Assembly: GCF_001613345.1 (NCBI RefSeq)
Contig: NZ_BDCE01000044.1
Coordinates: 33,750 to 97,749 of the forward strand
Direction of reading: 5' to 3'
Length of the DNA: 64,000 bases
Source of the DNA: Nocardia uniformis NBRC 13702
Lineage (GTDB): Bacteria; Actinomycetota; Actinomycetes; Mycobacteriales; Mycobacteriaceae
Positions 1 through 8,009 of the stretch are shown here, one piece after another. Position 1 is the stretch's first letter, and each line of letters starts with the position of its first letter. Under the pieces are notes generated by a model, which did not search any database, was not told the origin of the DNA, and saw only the letters and a program-made list of their open reading frames with translations. The position numbers were made by a program, and so were the translations under genes.

Positions 1-459
1 CCCAACGAACTCGAGGAAGAACAGGACCGGCGTATCGAGCTGAAGCTCAAACGTCAGGCGATCATCACACGCAAGAAGGACCCGGTGACCGTCGACCTGG
101 CTTTGCACGAGTCTGCCCTGCACTCGACCGTCGGCAACGAGACGATCATGGCTGCGCAGTTGCGGCACTTGGCAGACCTGGGTACGCGTCCGAACATCAC
201 GATTCGGATCGTGCCGTTCCGCGCGGGTTTTCCCCTCGGAACTCCTGTGGGGCCGTTCGTCACGCTCGACTTCAAACCAGATATGAAGGGTGTCGCCGAA
301 CCGACGGTCATCTATGTCGAGAACTACACCGGGGATATGTACCTTGAGGAAGAGGCCGACGTCCTCAAGTACCGCCGGGCGTTCGTGACGATCCAGCACG
401 CCGCGCTGGACGCGGCGACCAGCAGGAACCTGCTTCGGCAGGTAGCACGAAGGGACTGA
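1..459 (+). CDS. DUF5753 (Scr1-type) regulator, C-terminal part
   Basis: The reading frame is open from the first base, so only the C-terminal part of the gene is in the window. The visible protein matches the DUF5753 domain found downstream of a Cro/C1-type helix-turn-helix in actinomycete Scr1-like regulators. Typical landmarks are an early H-E-S-A-L segment, the run QLRHLADLG, then I-R-I-V-P-F and a C-terminal Y-R-R-A-F motif. In this family the N-terminal HTH binds DNA and DUF5753 is a putative sensing domain; the HTH must lie upstream of the window. A DUF397 gene follows 6 bases later, which is the standard partnership for this regulator type. A GTG at 85 could be mistaken for a start, but the homology continues upstream of it. 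Confidence 0.85.
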   Translation, partial: PNELEEEQDRRIELKLKRQAIITRKKDPVTVDLALHESALHSTVGNETIMAAQLRHLADLGTRPNITIRIVPFRAGFPLGTPVGPFVTLDFKPDMKGVAEPTVIYVENYTGDMYLEEEADVLKYRRAFVTIQHAALDAATSRNLLRQVARRD

Positions 460-465
460 AGAGCA

Positions 466-678
466 GTGAACGATGACAGTCTGGTCGGGGCGGAGTGGTT
501 CAAAAGCACCCGCAGCTCGGGGAATTCGGAGTGCGTGGAGGTCGCGTTTCTCGACCGGGGCATGGTTGGTGTTCGTGATTCCAAGAACCCCACCGGCCCG
601 GCGCTGGTCTTCGCCCCGGGCGAATGGGATGCGTTCACGGCTGGTGTCGCAGACAGAGAGTTCAACCGCCCCGCCTGA
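466..678 (+). CDS. DUF397 protein, copy 1
   Basis: A 70-residue DUF397 protein starting at GTG 466, six bases after the DUF5753 gene. Diagnostic features are W-F-K-S near residue 11, S-x-C-V-E-V-A at 22-28, then V-R-D-S-K-N-P and a C-terminal W-x-x-F. DUF397 proteins are usually encoded beside DUF5753/HTH regulators and are thought to work with them, roughly like a toxin-antitoxin or regulator-effector pair; the biochemical role is unsettled. The close spacing suggests co-translation. A second, very similar copy lies 102 bases downstream. Confidence 0.85.
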   Translation: MNDDSLVGAEWFKSTRSSGNSECVEVAFLDRGMVGVRDSKNPTGPALVFAPGEWDAFTAGVADREFNRPA

Positions 679-713
679 GATGGTGTGCCATGCCGTCCCC
701 ATCCACGGCATGT

Positions 714-780
714 GTCAGGAGGGCAGCGGTTGGACGCCATGACGCGCAGAGCTTGCTGCGGTATGTAGCAGAAGGGACGA
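714..780 (+). pseudogene. Remnant of duplicated DUF5753 gene 3' end
   Basis: Between the two DUF397 genes, one frame reads S-L-L-R-Y-V-A just before the second start codon. This matches N-L-L-R-Q-V-A at the C-terminus of the DUF5753 gene (about 427-450). The nucleotides around it also agree (GTAGCAGAAGGGAC versus GTAGCACGAAGGGAC). The simplest reading is that the duplication that made DUF397 copy 2 also carried the tail of the upstream gene, which has since decayed. It is too short to be functional. Confidence 0.5.
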
Positions 781-993
781 ATGAGAGTGAGCGTCGACCT
801 TTCCCGCGGACCCTGGTTCAAGAGCAGCTACAGCCAAGGGATTTCGGAATGCATGGAGGTCGCATGGCTCCCGGGCGGTGAGGTTGGTGTGCGTGACTCG
901 AAGAACCCGAGCGGCCCAGCGCTGGTTTTCGCTCTTGGCGAGTGGGATGCGTTCATCGCCCGTATAGCCGACGGCGAGTTCCACCGTCGCTAG
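781..993 (+). CDS. DUF397 protein, copy 2
   Basis: A second 70-residue DUF397 protein starting at ATG 781. It shares with copy 1 the motifs W-F-K-S, S-E-C-x-E-V-A, G-V-R-D-S-K-N-P, G-P-A-L-V-F and G-E-W-D-A-F, so the two are recent tandem paralogues. Substitutions concentrate in the first 20 residues and the C-terminal tail. No second intact HTH/DUF5753 gene accompanies it, only a remnant of that gene's 3' end. It may share the upstream regulator or be drifting. Confidence 0.85.
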   Translation: MRVSVDLSRGPWFKSSYSQGISECMEVAWLPGGEVGVRDSKNPSGPALVFALGEWDAFIARIADGEFHRR

Positions 994-1117
994 GTCCTAC
1001 GGCCGCACGCAGTAGAGAAGCCGATCGGGTAGGTCCCCTACCTGGGGACGTTCGGAAACAGCCTTCAGTTCGTGCGGGTGGTCGTTCGATTGTCGAATAC
1101 CGAGGGGAGCTTTCGAA

Positions 1118-2005
1118 TTGTCCGGAGCCAGCGATGTCGCCACCGTGTCCCTACCGCCCTGGCCTGCTGAATGGGGCCAGCCACGACCGCGCGCCGCACT
1201 GGTCTTCGTTCTCGTATTCTTCAGCCTGGTTTCCTTTGCATTTATCCCCTTCACGTTCGACGGCGTCGAATCGGGAGATGGACTTCGTGCGATATTCGGT
1301 GTCGTCGGTTTTCTGGTTGGCCTCACGTTCGTGGCCATAGTCCTTCCGCAGATGAGGGTGCGGCGGAGTCGACTTCCTGTTGGCTTGGTGGCCGGTGACG
1401 CGGAAAACGGCACCGCGTTCCGCCTGTCTTTGGTGCGGTACTGGCTGCCGATACTGGCCGTATGGCTGGGGGTCGGTGTTGTCTTCCTAGCGATTTGGGC
1501 GATGATTGTCATCAATCGACTATTCGGGCGCGACGACGATCGCACTTCTACCATGGCGATCGATGTCGTACAACTCGTGTTTGTCGGAGCTTTCATCGCG
1601 CTGTTCCTCTTCCTCATCGGCTATTTCTTTACGAGGAAGCGCGGCAACTACGTGCAGTTGGATGCCGACACGATGACGCAGGTCATCGGGGCGGTGACGA
1701 AGACGATCTCATGGGAGGAGATCGGAGCCGTTGTCCCCTGCATCGTCAATGACTTGCCAACAGTGCGCATCATGCCTGCGCACGGTTCGGAGATTCGCGT
1801 CGATACCGGCAAGAGTCGAATCGATCGCTGGCAGCGCCCTCGCATGCAGCGCGAAATCGACCTTCAGGCAGCGGCCTTCGGTATCGACCCCGCACTCCTG
1901 CTGTACTTGGTCCAGTACTACCAACAGCACGCCGACGCGCGCGATGAATTGGCGTCGAGTGCCGTCATCGACCGAATTCGACGCGGAGATTTGGTCAGTC
2001 AGTAA
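1118..2005 (+). CDS. Hypothetical membrane protein, four TM segments
   Basis: A 295-residue protein that I do not assign to a family. TTG 1118 is chosen because GAGGGGAG lies about 8 bases upstream. Four hydrophobic segments are seen at roughly 26-46, 57-77, 103-125 and 142-165, arranged as two hairpins. A soluble C-terminal domain follows from about residue 170, with a charged tail rich in Arg and Asp. The layout suggests an inner-membrane protein with a cytoplasmic, possibly PH-like, C-terminal domain. It stands alone, convergent with the next gene. Confidence 0.7.
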   Translation: MSGASDVATVSLPPWPAEWGQPRPRAALVFVLVFFSLVSFAFIPFTFDGVESGDGLRAIFGVVGFLVGLTFVAIVLPQMRVRRSRLPVGLVAGDAENGTAFRLSLVRYWLPILAVWLGVGVVFLAIWAMIVINRLFGRDDDRTSTMAIDVVQLVFVGAFIALFLFLIGYFFTRKRGNYVQLDADTMTQVIGAVTKTISWEEIGAVVPCIVNDLPTVRIMPAHGSEIRVDTGKSRIDRWQRPRMQREIDLQAAAFGIDPALLLYLVQYYQQHADARDELASSAVIDRIRRGDLVSQ

Positions 2006-2116
2006 AGGTCCGGCGCTGAATACGCGAATTGCCGGACTGCTCCAGACGATCAAGGATGAACGCGAGCACGTGTACTGACGCGGACGGCTCTATGTCGCCG
2101 GGCGTTGCGTTACTCA

Positions 2117-2824
2117 TCAGCGAGGGATTCTCTGCGTGAGGTCGTCCCCGTCCGCGCGCATGACCAAGCAGCTGACCCTTTTGCTGCGCTGCCAATGGGA
2201 TTCAGCTGCCGGAAAGAAGACAAAGCTGACGAGTACTTCCATCATTGGGCTGCCGATCAAGGCTGCTGTCAACTCGTCGGTACAGCCTGCGTCGGCTCGC
2301 CTGGCCGACTCGTCACGGCCAGGCCAAGGCCCGGTCAGGTCGAACTGGGTGATCACCTCGGCTGCGTGTGGCTGATCGCACGGAACGACAGGGATCGAGA
2401 ACATGAGGTCCGTTTCCCGCACATCTTCGACGCAGTCCCCGACGGTCACATCCTGGACAGACTGAGCCCGGTTCGAGGGCTTCTCGTCGGTGGATTCGTC
2501 GGTGTCGATCAGCATCGCGATGGCCGCTCCGAAGCTCGCGAGCAGGATGTAACACCCGGAGGCCGCCAGACCCGTCATGGCCATGCCCCGGCCGCGTTGG
2601 CCCCGATGTCTGATCTGGGTCAATGCGATCAGCCCGAAAGGCATTGCTAGCAGGCACATTCCGAGCAGACCGAGAACCATCGAAGCGATTGCGAAACCAT
2701 TGGTCCCCGGCGGTGGCGGTGCTGGCTGGGGCGGAGCCGAGGGATCGTCCGGTGTGGCGGGGTCGTGCACCAGCTCCGGTTCCCAGCCCCAGTCGACTTG
2801 TTCTGGTTCCTGATCGGAATGCAC
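2117..2824 (-). CDS. DUF4190 / septum-formation-domain membrane protein
   Basis: The N-terminal 45 residues are Pro- and acid-rich and cytoplasmic. A DUF4190-type pair of membrane segments follows (about 45-70 and 82-107, with the intervening G-x-I-A-L-T-Q-I-R). An extracytoplasmic septum-formation-like domain then contains the G-D-C-V-E-D, V-P-C-x-x-P-H-A-A-E and A-D-A-G-C motifs. The family is common in Nocardia and Streptomyces and presumed linked to the cell envelope, with no defined reaction. Two in-frame GTG codons compete as start. The one at 2824 is preferred because AGGAGG then sits 7 bases upstream; the GTG at 2830 would leave one base. Confidence 0.8.
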   Translation of the reverse strand: MHSDQEPEQVDWGWEPELVHDPATPDDPSAPPQPAPPPPGTNGFAIASMVLGLLGMCLLAMPFGLIALTQIRHRGQRGRGMAMTGLAASGCYILLASFGAAIAMLIDTDESTDEKPSNRAQSVQDVTVGDCVEDVRETDLMFSIPVVPCDQPHAAEVITQFDLTGPWPGRDESARRADAGCTDELTAALIGSPMMEVLVSFVFFPAAESHWQRSKRVSCLVMRADGDDLTQRIPR

Positions 2825-3067
2825 CCGCACGCCTCCTTGGTCGCCTCGCCCCGTCGGCGCGAAAATTCGGACTTACCGTATCGGACGGTCGACTGAATGC
2901 GGCATGCGTCGCGCTGGCTCGGTACCCGCCAGGTCTGCCGGTTGCCACGCTGACATTTCGGGCGCTCGCCCGGTGGCGACCCGGTTGCGAGCCTCTGGCG
3001 GTAGATCCCTGTCACCGTCAGCGTGACCGGCGTTACAGTGAGTGCGGGGAAATGTGAAGGATGTCGA

Positions 3068-4375
3068 TTGAGCACAGTTGCGCGGGGCAGCCCCTGGGTT
3101 GCCGTTCGGCCCGAAGATGACGTCAGGCAGTTGGCGCGGCGGGTCTCGGTCGCGCACAGCTCGTTCGTCGAAGGTGTCGACAGGCTGCCGATGGTTCGGC
3201 CCGGTGAGCATTCGGTGCGGTCGGTGGTGCTCGATTCCTGGCAGCGCAGTCGCAGCAATGGCGTGGATCCGGACGGGTTCGGCGGGGCGGTGGATCTCGA
3301 CGGGCAGGAGTTGCAGCGGTATCGGGCCTCGCATCCGACGGCACTGATTCAGCCGGTGGTGCGAAAACTACTGGTGGAGGATGCCGCTGACGCCGGTTTG
3401 CTGGTCGCGATCAGCGATGCGCGCGGGCGGCTGCTGTGGGTCGAGGGCGATGCGAGGGTCAAGGATCGGGCCGTGGCGATGAATTTCGTCGAGGGCGCGG
3501 ACTGGAGTGAGGATCGGGTGGGCACCAATGCGCCCGGTACTGCGTTGGCGCTCGATCATCATGTGCAGATCTTCGGGGCCGAGCATTTCAGTCGTGCGGT
3601 GCACGAGTTCAGTTGCACCGCGGCGCCGGTGCATGATCCGATCAGCGGACGGACTATCGGGGCGATCGATATCACCGGTGGTCCGCGGGTGGCCGCGCCG
3701 GAGGTGCTGTCGCTGATCCGCGCGACAGTGCTGGCGGCGGAATCGGAATTGCGACTACATCTGCTCAGCTCGCCAACGCGTCTGGAACCCGCGACCGCGC
3801 GATTGCAGGTGCTCGGGTCCGGCCGACCGATCCTGATCCGGGGCGAGGAGCGAATTCGCCTGTCGCAGCGGCACGCCGAGATCCTCCTGCTGCTGGCCGA
3901 TCACCCGGAGGGGCTGAGCTCCGATCACCTGGCCATGCTCCTGGACGAATCCGAACTGGACCCGGTGACCGTGCGCGCCGAGATGTCGCGCGTGCGAAAG
4001 ATTCTGGGGGCCGACGGTCTCGGCTCGCGACCCTATCGGGTGTTGATGGACCTCGAGACCGATGTCGGCGAGGTGCGCCGAGCTCTCGCGCGCGGTGATG
4101 CGGCGGCGGCATTGCGGGCCTATCCGGGGCCGATACTGCCGCGTTCACTCGCGCCGGGTATCGGTGAGTTGCGTTCGGAACTGCACGGGCGGTTGCGTGC
4201 CACGCTGCTGGCGGTCGGTGATCGGCGGTTGCTCGCACGGTGGACCAGTTCGGTCGACGGTCGAGACGATGTGTCGGCGTGGTCCGCGTATCTGGCTTCG
4301 CTGGACCGGAATTCCTCGACGTACGCCCAGGTAGAAGCCCAGTTGGCGCTACTTGACCACAAGCTGGGCATCTGA
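3068..4375 (+). CDS. GAF-domain transcriptional regulator of the aldehyde/ethanolamine operon
   Basis: This resembles the GAF N-terminus of AcoR-type activators but lacks the AAA+ sigma-54 domain. Residues around 45-215 show the typical R-x-x-I/V-x-x-S-W-x-R-S motif, W-x-E-D-x-x-G-T-N-x-x-G-T-A and H-x-x-x-C-T-A-A-P-V-H-D-P. The remaining part looks like a winged-helix DNA-binding region (R-L-S-Q-R-H-A-E-I-L-L-L-L-A and M-S-R-V-R-K-I-L). Such regulators sit directly upstream of acetaldehyde dehydrogenase genes in actinomycetes and are thought to activate them in response to small molecules. TTG 3068 is favoured because GAAGGA lies 6 bases upstream; GTG 3023 would add 15 residues. Confidence 0.8.
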   Translation: MSTVARGSPWVAVRPEDDVRQLARRVSVAHSSFVEGVDRLPMVRPGEHSVRSVVLDSWQRSRSNGVDPDGFGGAVDLDGQELQRYRASHPTALIQPVVRKLLVEDAADAGLLVAISDARGRLLWVEGDARVKDRAVAMNFVEGADWSEDRVGTNAPGTALALDHHVQIFGAEHFSRAVHEFSCTAAPVHDPISGRTIGAIDITGGPRVAAPEVLSLIRATVLAAESELRLHLLSSPTRLEPATARLQVLGSGRPILIRGEERIRLSQRHAEILLLLADHPEGLSSDHLAMLLDESELDPVTVRAEMSRVRKILGADGLGSRPYRVLMDLETDVGEVRRALARGDAAAALRAYPGPILPRSLAPGIGELRSELHGRLRATLLAVGDRRLLARWTSSVDGRDDVSAWSAYLASLDRNSSTYAQVEAQLALLDHKLGI

Positions 4376-4383
4376 CCAATTTC

Positions 4384-4401
4384 TTGCAACGGTGCTGCAA
4401 C
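4384..4401. promoter_or_regulatory. Candidate regulator site upstream of aldehyde dehydrogenase
   Basis: TGCAAC occurs twice, 11 bases apart (4385-4390 and 4396-4401). The pair also forms an inverted repeat TTGCA/TGCAA. It lies 67-85 bases upstream of the dehydrogenase start and just after the GAF regulator stop, a suitable place for activator binding. Assignment to the GAF regulator is inference. Confidence 0.4.
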
Positions 4402-4468
4402 ATGCCCGCTCGTAGTGTTCCCGATCACACCCTGACGTAGGAATGTCAGACAGAACGAGGAGCATTCG

Positions 4469-5992
4469 ATGACTGTGTTCGCCCGCCCCGGCACACCCGA
4501 CGCCGCCATGTCGTTCCAGGCCCGCTACGACAACTGGATCGGTGGTGAATGGGTCGCGCCCGTGAAGGGTCAGTACTTCGAGAACCCGACACCGGTTACC
4601 GGCCAAACGTTCTGCGAGATCGCCCGCGGCACCGCCGAAGACATCGAGTTGGCCCTCGACGCCGCGCATGCCGCCGCGCCCGCCTGGGGCAAGACCTCGG
4701 TGGCCGAGCGCGCGATCGTGCTGAACAAGATCGCGGACCGGATGGAGGCCAACCTCGAGGCCATCGCCCTCGCCGAGACCTGGGACAACGGCAAACCTAT
4801 CCGCGAGACCATGGCCGCCGATATCCCGCTGGCGATCGACCACTTCCGCTACTTCGCGGGAGCCATTCGCGCACAGGAGGGTTCGCTCTCGGAGATCAAT
4901 GGCGACACCGTCGCCTACCACTTCCACGAGCCGCTCGGCGTTGTCGGACAGATCATTCCGTGGAACTTCCCGATCCTGATGGCCGTGTGGAAGCTCGCGC
5001 CCGCGCTCGCCGCCGGTAATGCGGTGGTGCTCAAGCCCGCCGAACAGACCCCGGCCTCGATCCTGTTCCTGATCGACCTCATCGGGGATCTGCTGCCCGC
5101 CGGTGTGGTCAATATCGTCAACGGTTTCGGTGTGGAGGCGGGCAAGCCGCTCGCGTCGAGTCCGCGAATCAAGAAGATCGCGTTCACCGGTGAGACCACC
5201 ACGGGTCGACTGATCATGCAGTACGCCTCGCAGAACCTGATTCCGGTCACCCTGGAACTCGGCGGCAAGAGCCCGAATATCTTCTTCTCCGATGTGCTGG
5301 CCGCCAATGACGACTACCAGGACAGCGCCCTCGAAGGTTTCACCATGTTCGCGCTCAATCAGGGCGAGGTCTGCACCTGTCCGTCGCGCGCGCTCATTCA
5401 GGAAGATATCTACGACGAGTTCCTGAGCGCGGCGGTGATTCGCACCAAGGCGGTCCGGCAGGGCAATCCGCTCGATACCGAGACCATGATCGGCGCGCAG
5501 GCCAGCAATGATCAGCTCGAAAAGATCCTGTCCTACATCGAGATCGGCAAGGGTGAGGGCGCGACCCTGCTCACCGGCGGCGAGCGCGCGGACCTCGGCG
5601 GCGATCTGTCCGGCGGGTTCTACGTGCAGCCCACGGTCTTCGCGGGGAACAATGCCATGCGCATCTTCCAGGAGGAGATCTTCGGTCCCGTCGTCTCGGT
5701 GACCTCGTTCGCCGACTACGCCGACGCCATCAAGATTGCCAATGACACCCTGTACGGACTCGGCGCGGGCGTATGGTCGCGTGACGGTGCGGTGGCCTAC
5801 CGGGCGGGCCGCGATATCGAGGCCGGTCGCGTATGGACCAATACCTACCACCAGTACCCCGCGCACGCGGCGTTCGGCGGCTACAAGCAGTCCGGTATCG
5901 GCCGCGAGAACCACCGCATGATGCTCGACCACTACCAGCAGACGAAGAACCTGCTGGTCAGCTACGCGTCGAAGGCGCAAGGCTTTTTCTGA
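4469..5992 (+). CDS. NAD-dependent aldehyde dehydrogenase (acetaldehyde type)
   Basis: A full-length, 507-residue member of the aldehyde dehydrogenase superfamily, closest in pattern to the ExaC/AldA acetaldehyde and aliphatic aldehyde enzymes. It has the N-terminal N-W-I-G-G-E-W motif, P-W-N-F-P (164-168), the general base E263 in L-E-L-G-G-K-S-P-N and the nucleophile C302 in [11 protein letters not shown]. It oxidises aldehyde to carboxylate with NAD(P)+. In this operon it most likely converts the acetaldehyde released by ethanolamine ammonia-lyase to acetate, since no acylating dehydrogenase or microcompartment gene is nearby. An RBS CGAGGAG precedes ATG 4469. Its stop overlaps the next start (TGATG). 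Confidence 0.95.
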   Translation: MTVFARPGTPDAAMSFQARYDNWIGGEWVAPVKGQYFENPTPVTGQTFCEIARGTAEDIELALDAAHAAAPAWGKTSVAERAIVLNKIADRMEANLEAIALAETWDNGKPIRETMAADIPLAIDHFRYFAGAIRAQEGSLSEINGDTVAYHFHEPLGVVGQIIPWNFPILMAVWKLAPALAAGNAVVLKPAEQTPASILFLIDLIGDLLPAGVVNIVNGFGVEAGKPLASSPRIKKIAFTGETTTGRLIMQYASQNLIPVTLELGGKSPNIFFSDVLAANDDYQDSALEGFTMFALNQGEVCTCPSRALIQEDIYDEFLSAAVIRTKAVRQGNPLDTETMIGAQASNDQLEKILSYIEIGKGEGATLLTGGERADLGGDLSGGFYVQPTVFAGNNAMRIFQEEIFGPVVSVTSFADYADAIKIANDTLYGLGAGVWSRDGAVAYRAGRDIEAGRVWTNTYHQYPAHAAFGGYKQSGIGRENHRMMLDHYQQTKNLLVSYASKAQGFF

Positions 5993-6549
5993 TGACCGAC
6001 GCCACGCCGAGCGTCCCGCGGCGTGTGCGTGCCACCGCGGCGGCGATGGACCTACTCCGTCGCCTCCGCGGCTCGCACGGACCGCTCATGCTGCACCAGT
6101 CCGGTGGCTGTTGCGACGGGTCAGCCCCGATGTGTTATCCCGCAGGCGAATTCGTTATCGGCGATCGCGATGTGCTGCTCGGCCTGCTCGATCTGCGCCT
6201 ACGAGCCGGTGAGTTACCCGAGACCGCACCCGAACCGGACGATATTGCGCCGGTGTGGATCTCGGGCCCGCAGTTCGCCGCCTGGCGACATACCCAGCTC
6301 GTCCTCGACGTGGTACCCGGCCGCGGTTCCGGCTTCAGTCTGGAATCACCGGAAGGATTCCGATTCCTCAGTCGCGGACGGGTCTACGACGAGACCGAAC
6401 TGCGGGCGCTGACCACCGCCGAACCCCTCACCGGCGCGGACTGGGAACGCGGCGAGCGACCAGCACCGTCGGTCGAACCCCAGGTCGTCGCCGCGGCCGC
6501 CGACGCGTGCCCGGTTCCCGGGCGCGGCACCACCCCGAACACTCGCTAG
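5992..6549 (+). CDS. DUF779 protein
   Basis: The 185-residue product carries the DUF779 signature H-Q-S-G-G-C-C-D-G-S-x-P-M-C-Y at about 35-49, followed by G-D-x-D-V-L-L-G and W-x-x-T-Q-L-x-L-D-V-V-x-G-R-G-x-G-F-S-L-E. DUF779 genes are almost always encoded beside aldehyde dehydrogenases. The Cys-rich motif suggests a metal or redox role, but no activity is established. ATG 5992 overlaps the dehydrogenase stop by one base, so the two are translationally coupled. The last 35 or so residues extend past the usual family length and are low in complexity. An in-frame upstream extension falls inside the dehydrogenase and was rejected. Confidence 0.9.
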   Translation: MTDATPSVPRRVRATAAAMDLLRRLRGSHGPLMLHQSGGCCDGSAPMCYPAGEFVIGDRDVLLGLLDLRLRAGELPETAPEPDDIAPVWISGPQFAAWRHTQLVLDVVPGRGSGFSLESPEGFRFLSRGRVYDETELRALTTAEPLTGADWERGERPAPSVEPQVVAAAADACPVPGRGTTPNTR

Positions 6550-6575
6550 ATCCATTCAGCAAGAAGGAGGTCGCG

Positions 6576-8009
6576 ATGGCGATCCCCGCCGATAAGCCGG
6601 CCACAGAGCAGTTTCACAACGAGGACAGCGAATACCTCGCCAAACGCACCTTGAAATCGGGCACCGCGGGCTGGGTACTGCTCGCCGGTCTCGGCGTCAG
6701 CTACGTGATCTCCGGTGACTACGCCGGGTGGAACAACGGTCTGGCACAGGGCGGATTCGGCGGACTGCTCATCGCCACCGTGGTCATCGCGGGCATGTAC
6801 CTGGCCATGGTGCTCGGTATGGCGGAGATGTCCTCCGCCCTGCCGGCCGCCGGCGGTGGGTATACCTTCGCTCGGCGGGCACTCGGACCGTGGGGTGGAT
6901 TTGCCACCGGCGCAGCGGTTCTCATCGAGTACGCCATCGCACCGGCGGCCATCGCGACCTTCATCGGCGCCTATGTCGAATCGCTGAACCTGTTCGGGAT
7001 CACCGACGGCTGGTGGGTGTATCTGGCCGTGTACGCGCTGTTCATCGGCATCCATCTCACCGGGGCGGGGGAGGCGCTCAAGGCGATGTTCGTCATCACC
7101 GTCATCGCCCTGATCGGCCTGGTGATCTTCGCGGTCTCGGCCTGGGGTCTGTTCGAATCCGGGAACCTCACTGATATTCCGGTGGATTCCGCGGCCGCGG
7201 GCAGTTCATCGTTCCTGCCGTTCGGATACATCGGGATCTGGGCCGCGGTGCCGTTCGCCATCTGGTTCTTCCTCGCGGTGGAGGGCGTGCCCCTCGCGGC
7301 CGAGGAGGCGCGGGAACCGGAGAAGAACGTACCCAAGGGCATCATCATCAGCATGCTGGTATTGATCGTCACCGGCGCTACCGTGCTGTTCCTGGCCACC
7401 GGAGCCATGGGGGCACAGGCGCTTTCGACCTCCGGCAACCCGCTGGTCGAAGCACTCGACGGTTCGGGTGCCGCCAAAGTGGTGAACTACATCGGCCTGG
7501 CCGGACTGGTCGCGAGCTTCTTCTCCATCGTCTACGCCTACTCGCGGCAGACCTTCGCGCTGTCGCGCGCCGGATACCTGCCGACCAGCCTGTCCGTCAC
7601 GAACTCTCGTAAAGCGCCCATGCTCGCGCTGATCGTGCCCGGCATCATCGGCTTCGGGCTGTCGCTGACCGGTGAGGGCGCGATGCTGTTGAACATGGCC
7701 GTCTTCGGCGCGGCCGTGAGCTACGTACTCATGATGATCAGCCATATCGTGCTGCGGGTTCGCGAGCCGAATATGGTGCGGCCCTACCGCACTCCGGGCG
7801 GCATCGCCACCACCACCTTCGCGCTGATCATCGCCTGCGTAGCGGTGATCGCCACCTTCCTCGTCGACCGCACCGCCGCGACCTGGGCGCTGCTCGCCTT
7901 CGCGGGCTTCCTGGCCTACTTCGGTCTCTACAGCCGCCATCACCTGGTCGCCAACACCCCCGATGAGGAGTTCGCCGCCCTCGCCAAGGCCGAGGAGGAG
8001 CTCGGATGA
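6576..8009 (+). CDS. Ethanolamine permease (APC superfamily)
   Basis: A 477-residue amino acid/polyamine/organocation permease with about 12 membrane segments beginning near residue 27. The G-V-S-Y-V-I-S-G-D-Y-A-G-W-N stretch is characteristic of the Eat ethanolamine permease subgroup, as is E-E-A-R-E-P-E-K-N-V-P-K-G in the middle. It imports ethanolamine for the ammonia-lyase encoded next. ATG 6576 is chosen because AAGGAGG lies 6 bases upstream; the longer open frame runs through the DUF779 gene. The stop overlaps eutB as ATGA. The charged C-terminus fits a cytoplasmic tail. Confidence 0.9.
   Translation: MAIPADKPATEQFHNEDSEYLAKRTLKSGTAGWVLLAGLGVSYVISGDYAGWNNGLAQGGFGGLLIATVVIAGMYLAMVLGMAEMSSALPAAGGGYTFARRALGPWGGFATGAAVLIEYAIAPAAIATFIGAYVESLNLFGITDGWWVYLAVYALFIGIHLTGAGEALKAMFVITVIALIGLVIFAVSAWGLFESGNLTDIPVDSAAAGSSSFLPFGYIGIWAAVPFAIWFFLAVEGVPLAAEEAREPEKNVPKGIIISMLVLIVTGATVLFLATGAMGAQALSTSGNPLVEALDGSGAAKVVNYIGLAGLVASFFSIVYAYSRQTFALSRAGYLPTSLSVTNSRKAPMLALIVPGIIGFGLSLTGEGAMLLNMAVFGAAVSYVLMMISHIVLRVREPNMVRPYRTPGGIATTTFALIIACVAVIATFLVDRTAATWALLAFAGFLAYFGLYSRHHLVANTPDEEFAALAKAEEELG

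Noticed and set aside
4376..4468. Cobalamin riboswitch ahead of the B12-dependent ethanolamine operon
   Set aside because: The 93-base spacer is too short and shows no B12-box-like structure.
4349..5980. 543-codon open frame antisense to the aldehyde dehydrogenase
   Set aside because: It mirrors the third-position GC bias of a well-conserved dehydrogenase gene; its residues are Arg/Glu/His-rich with no domain.
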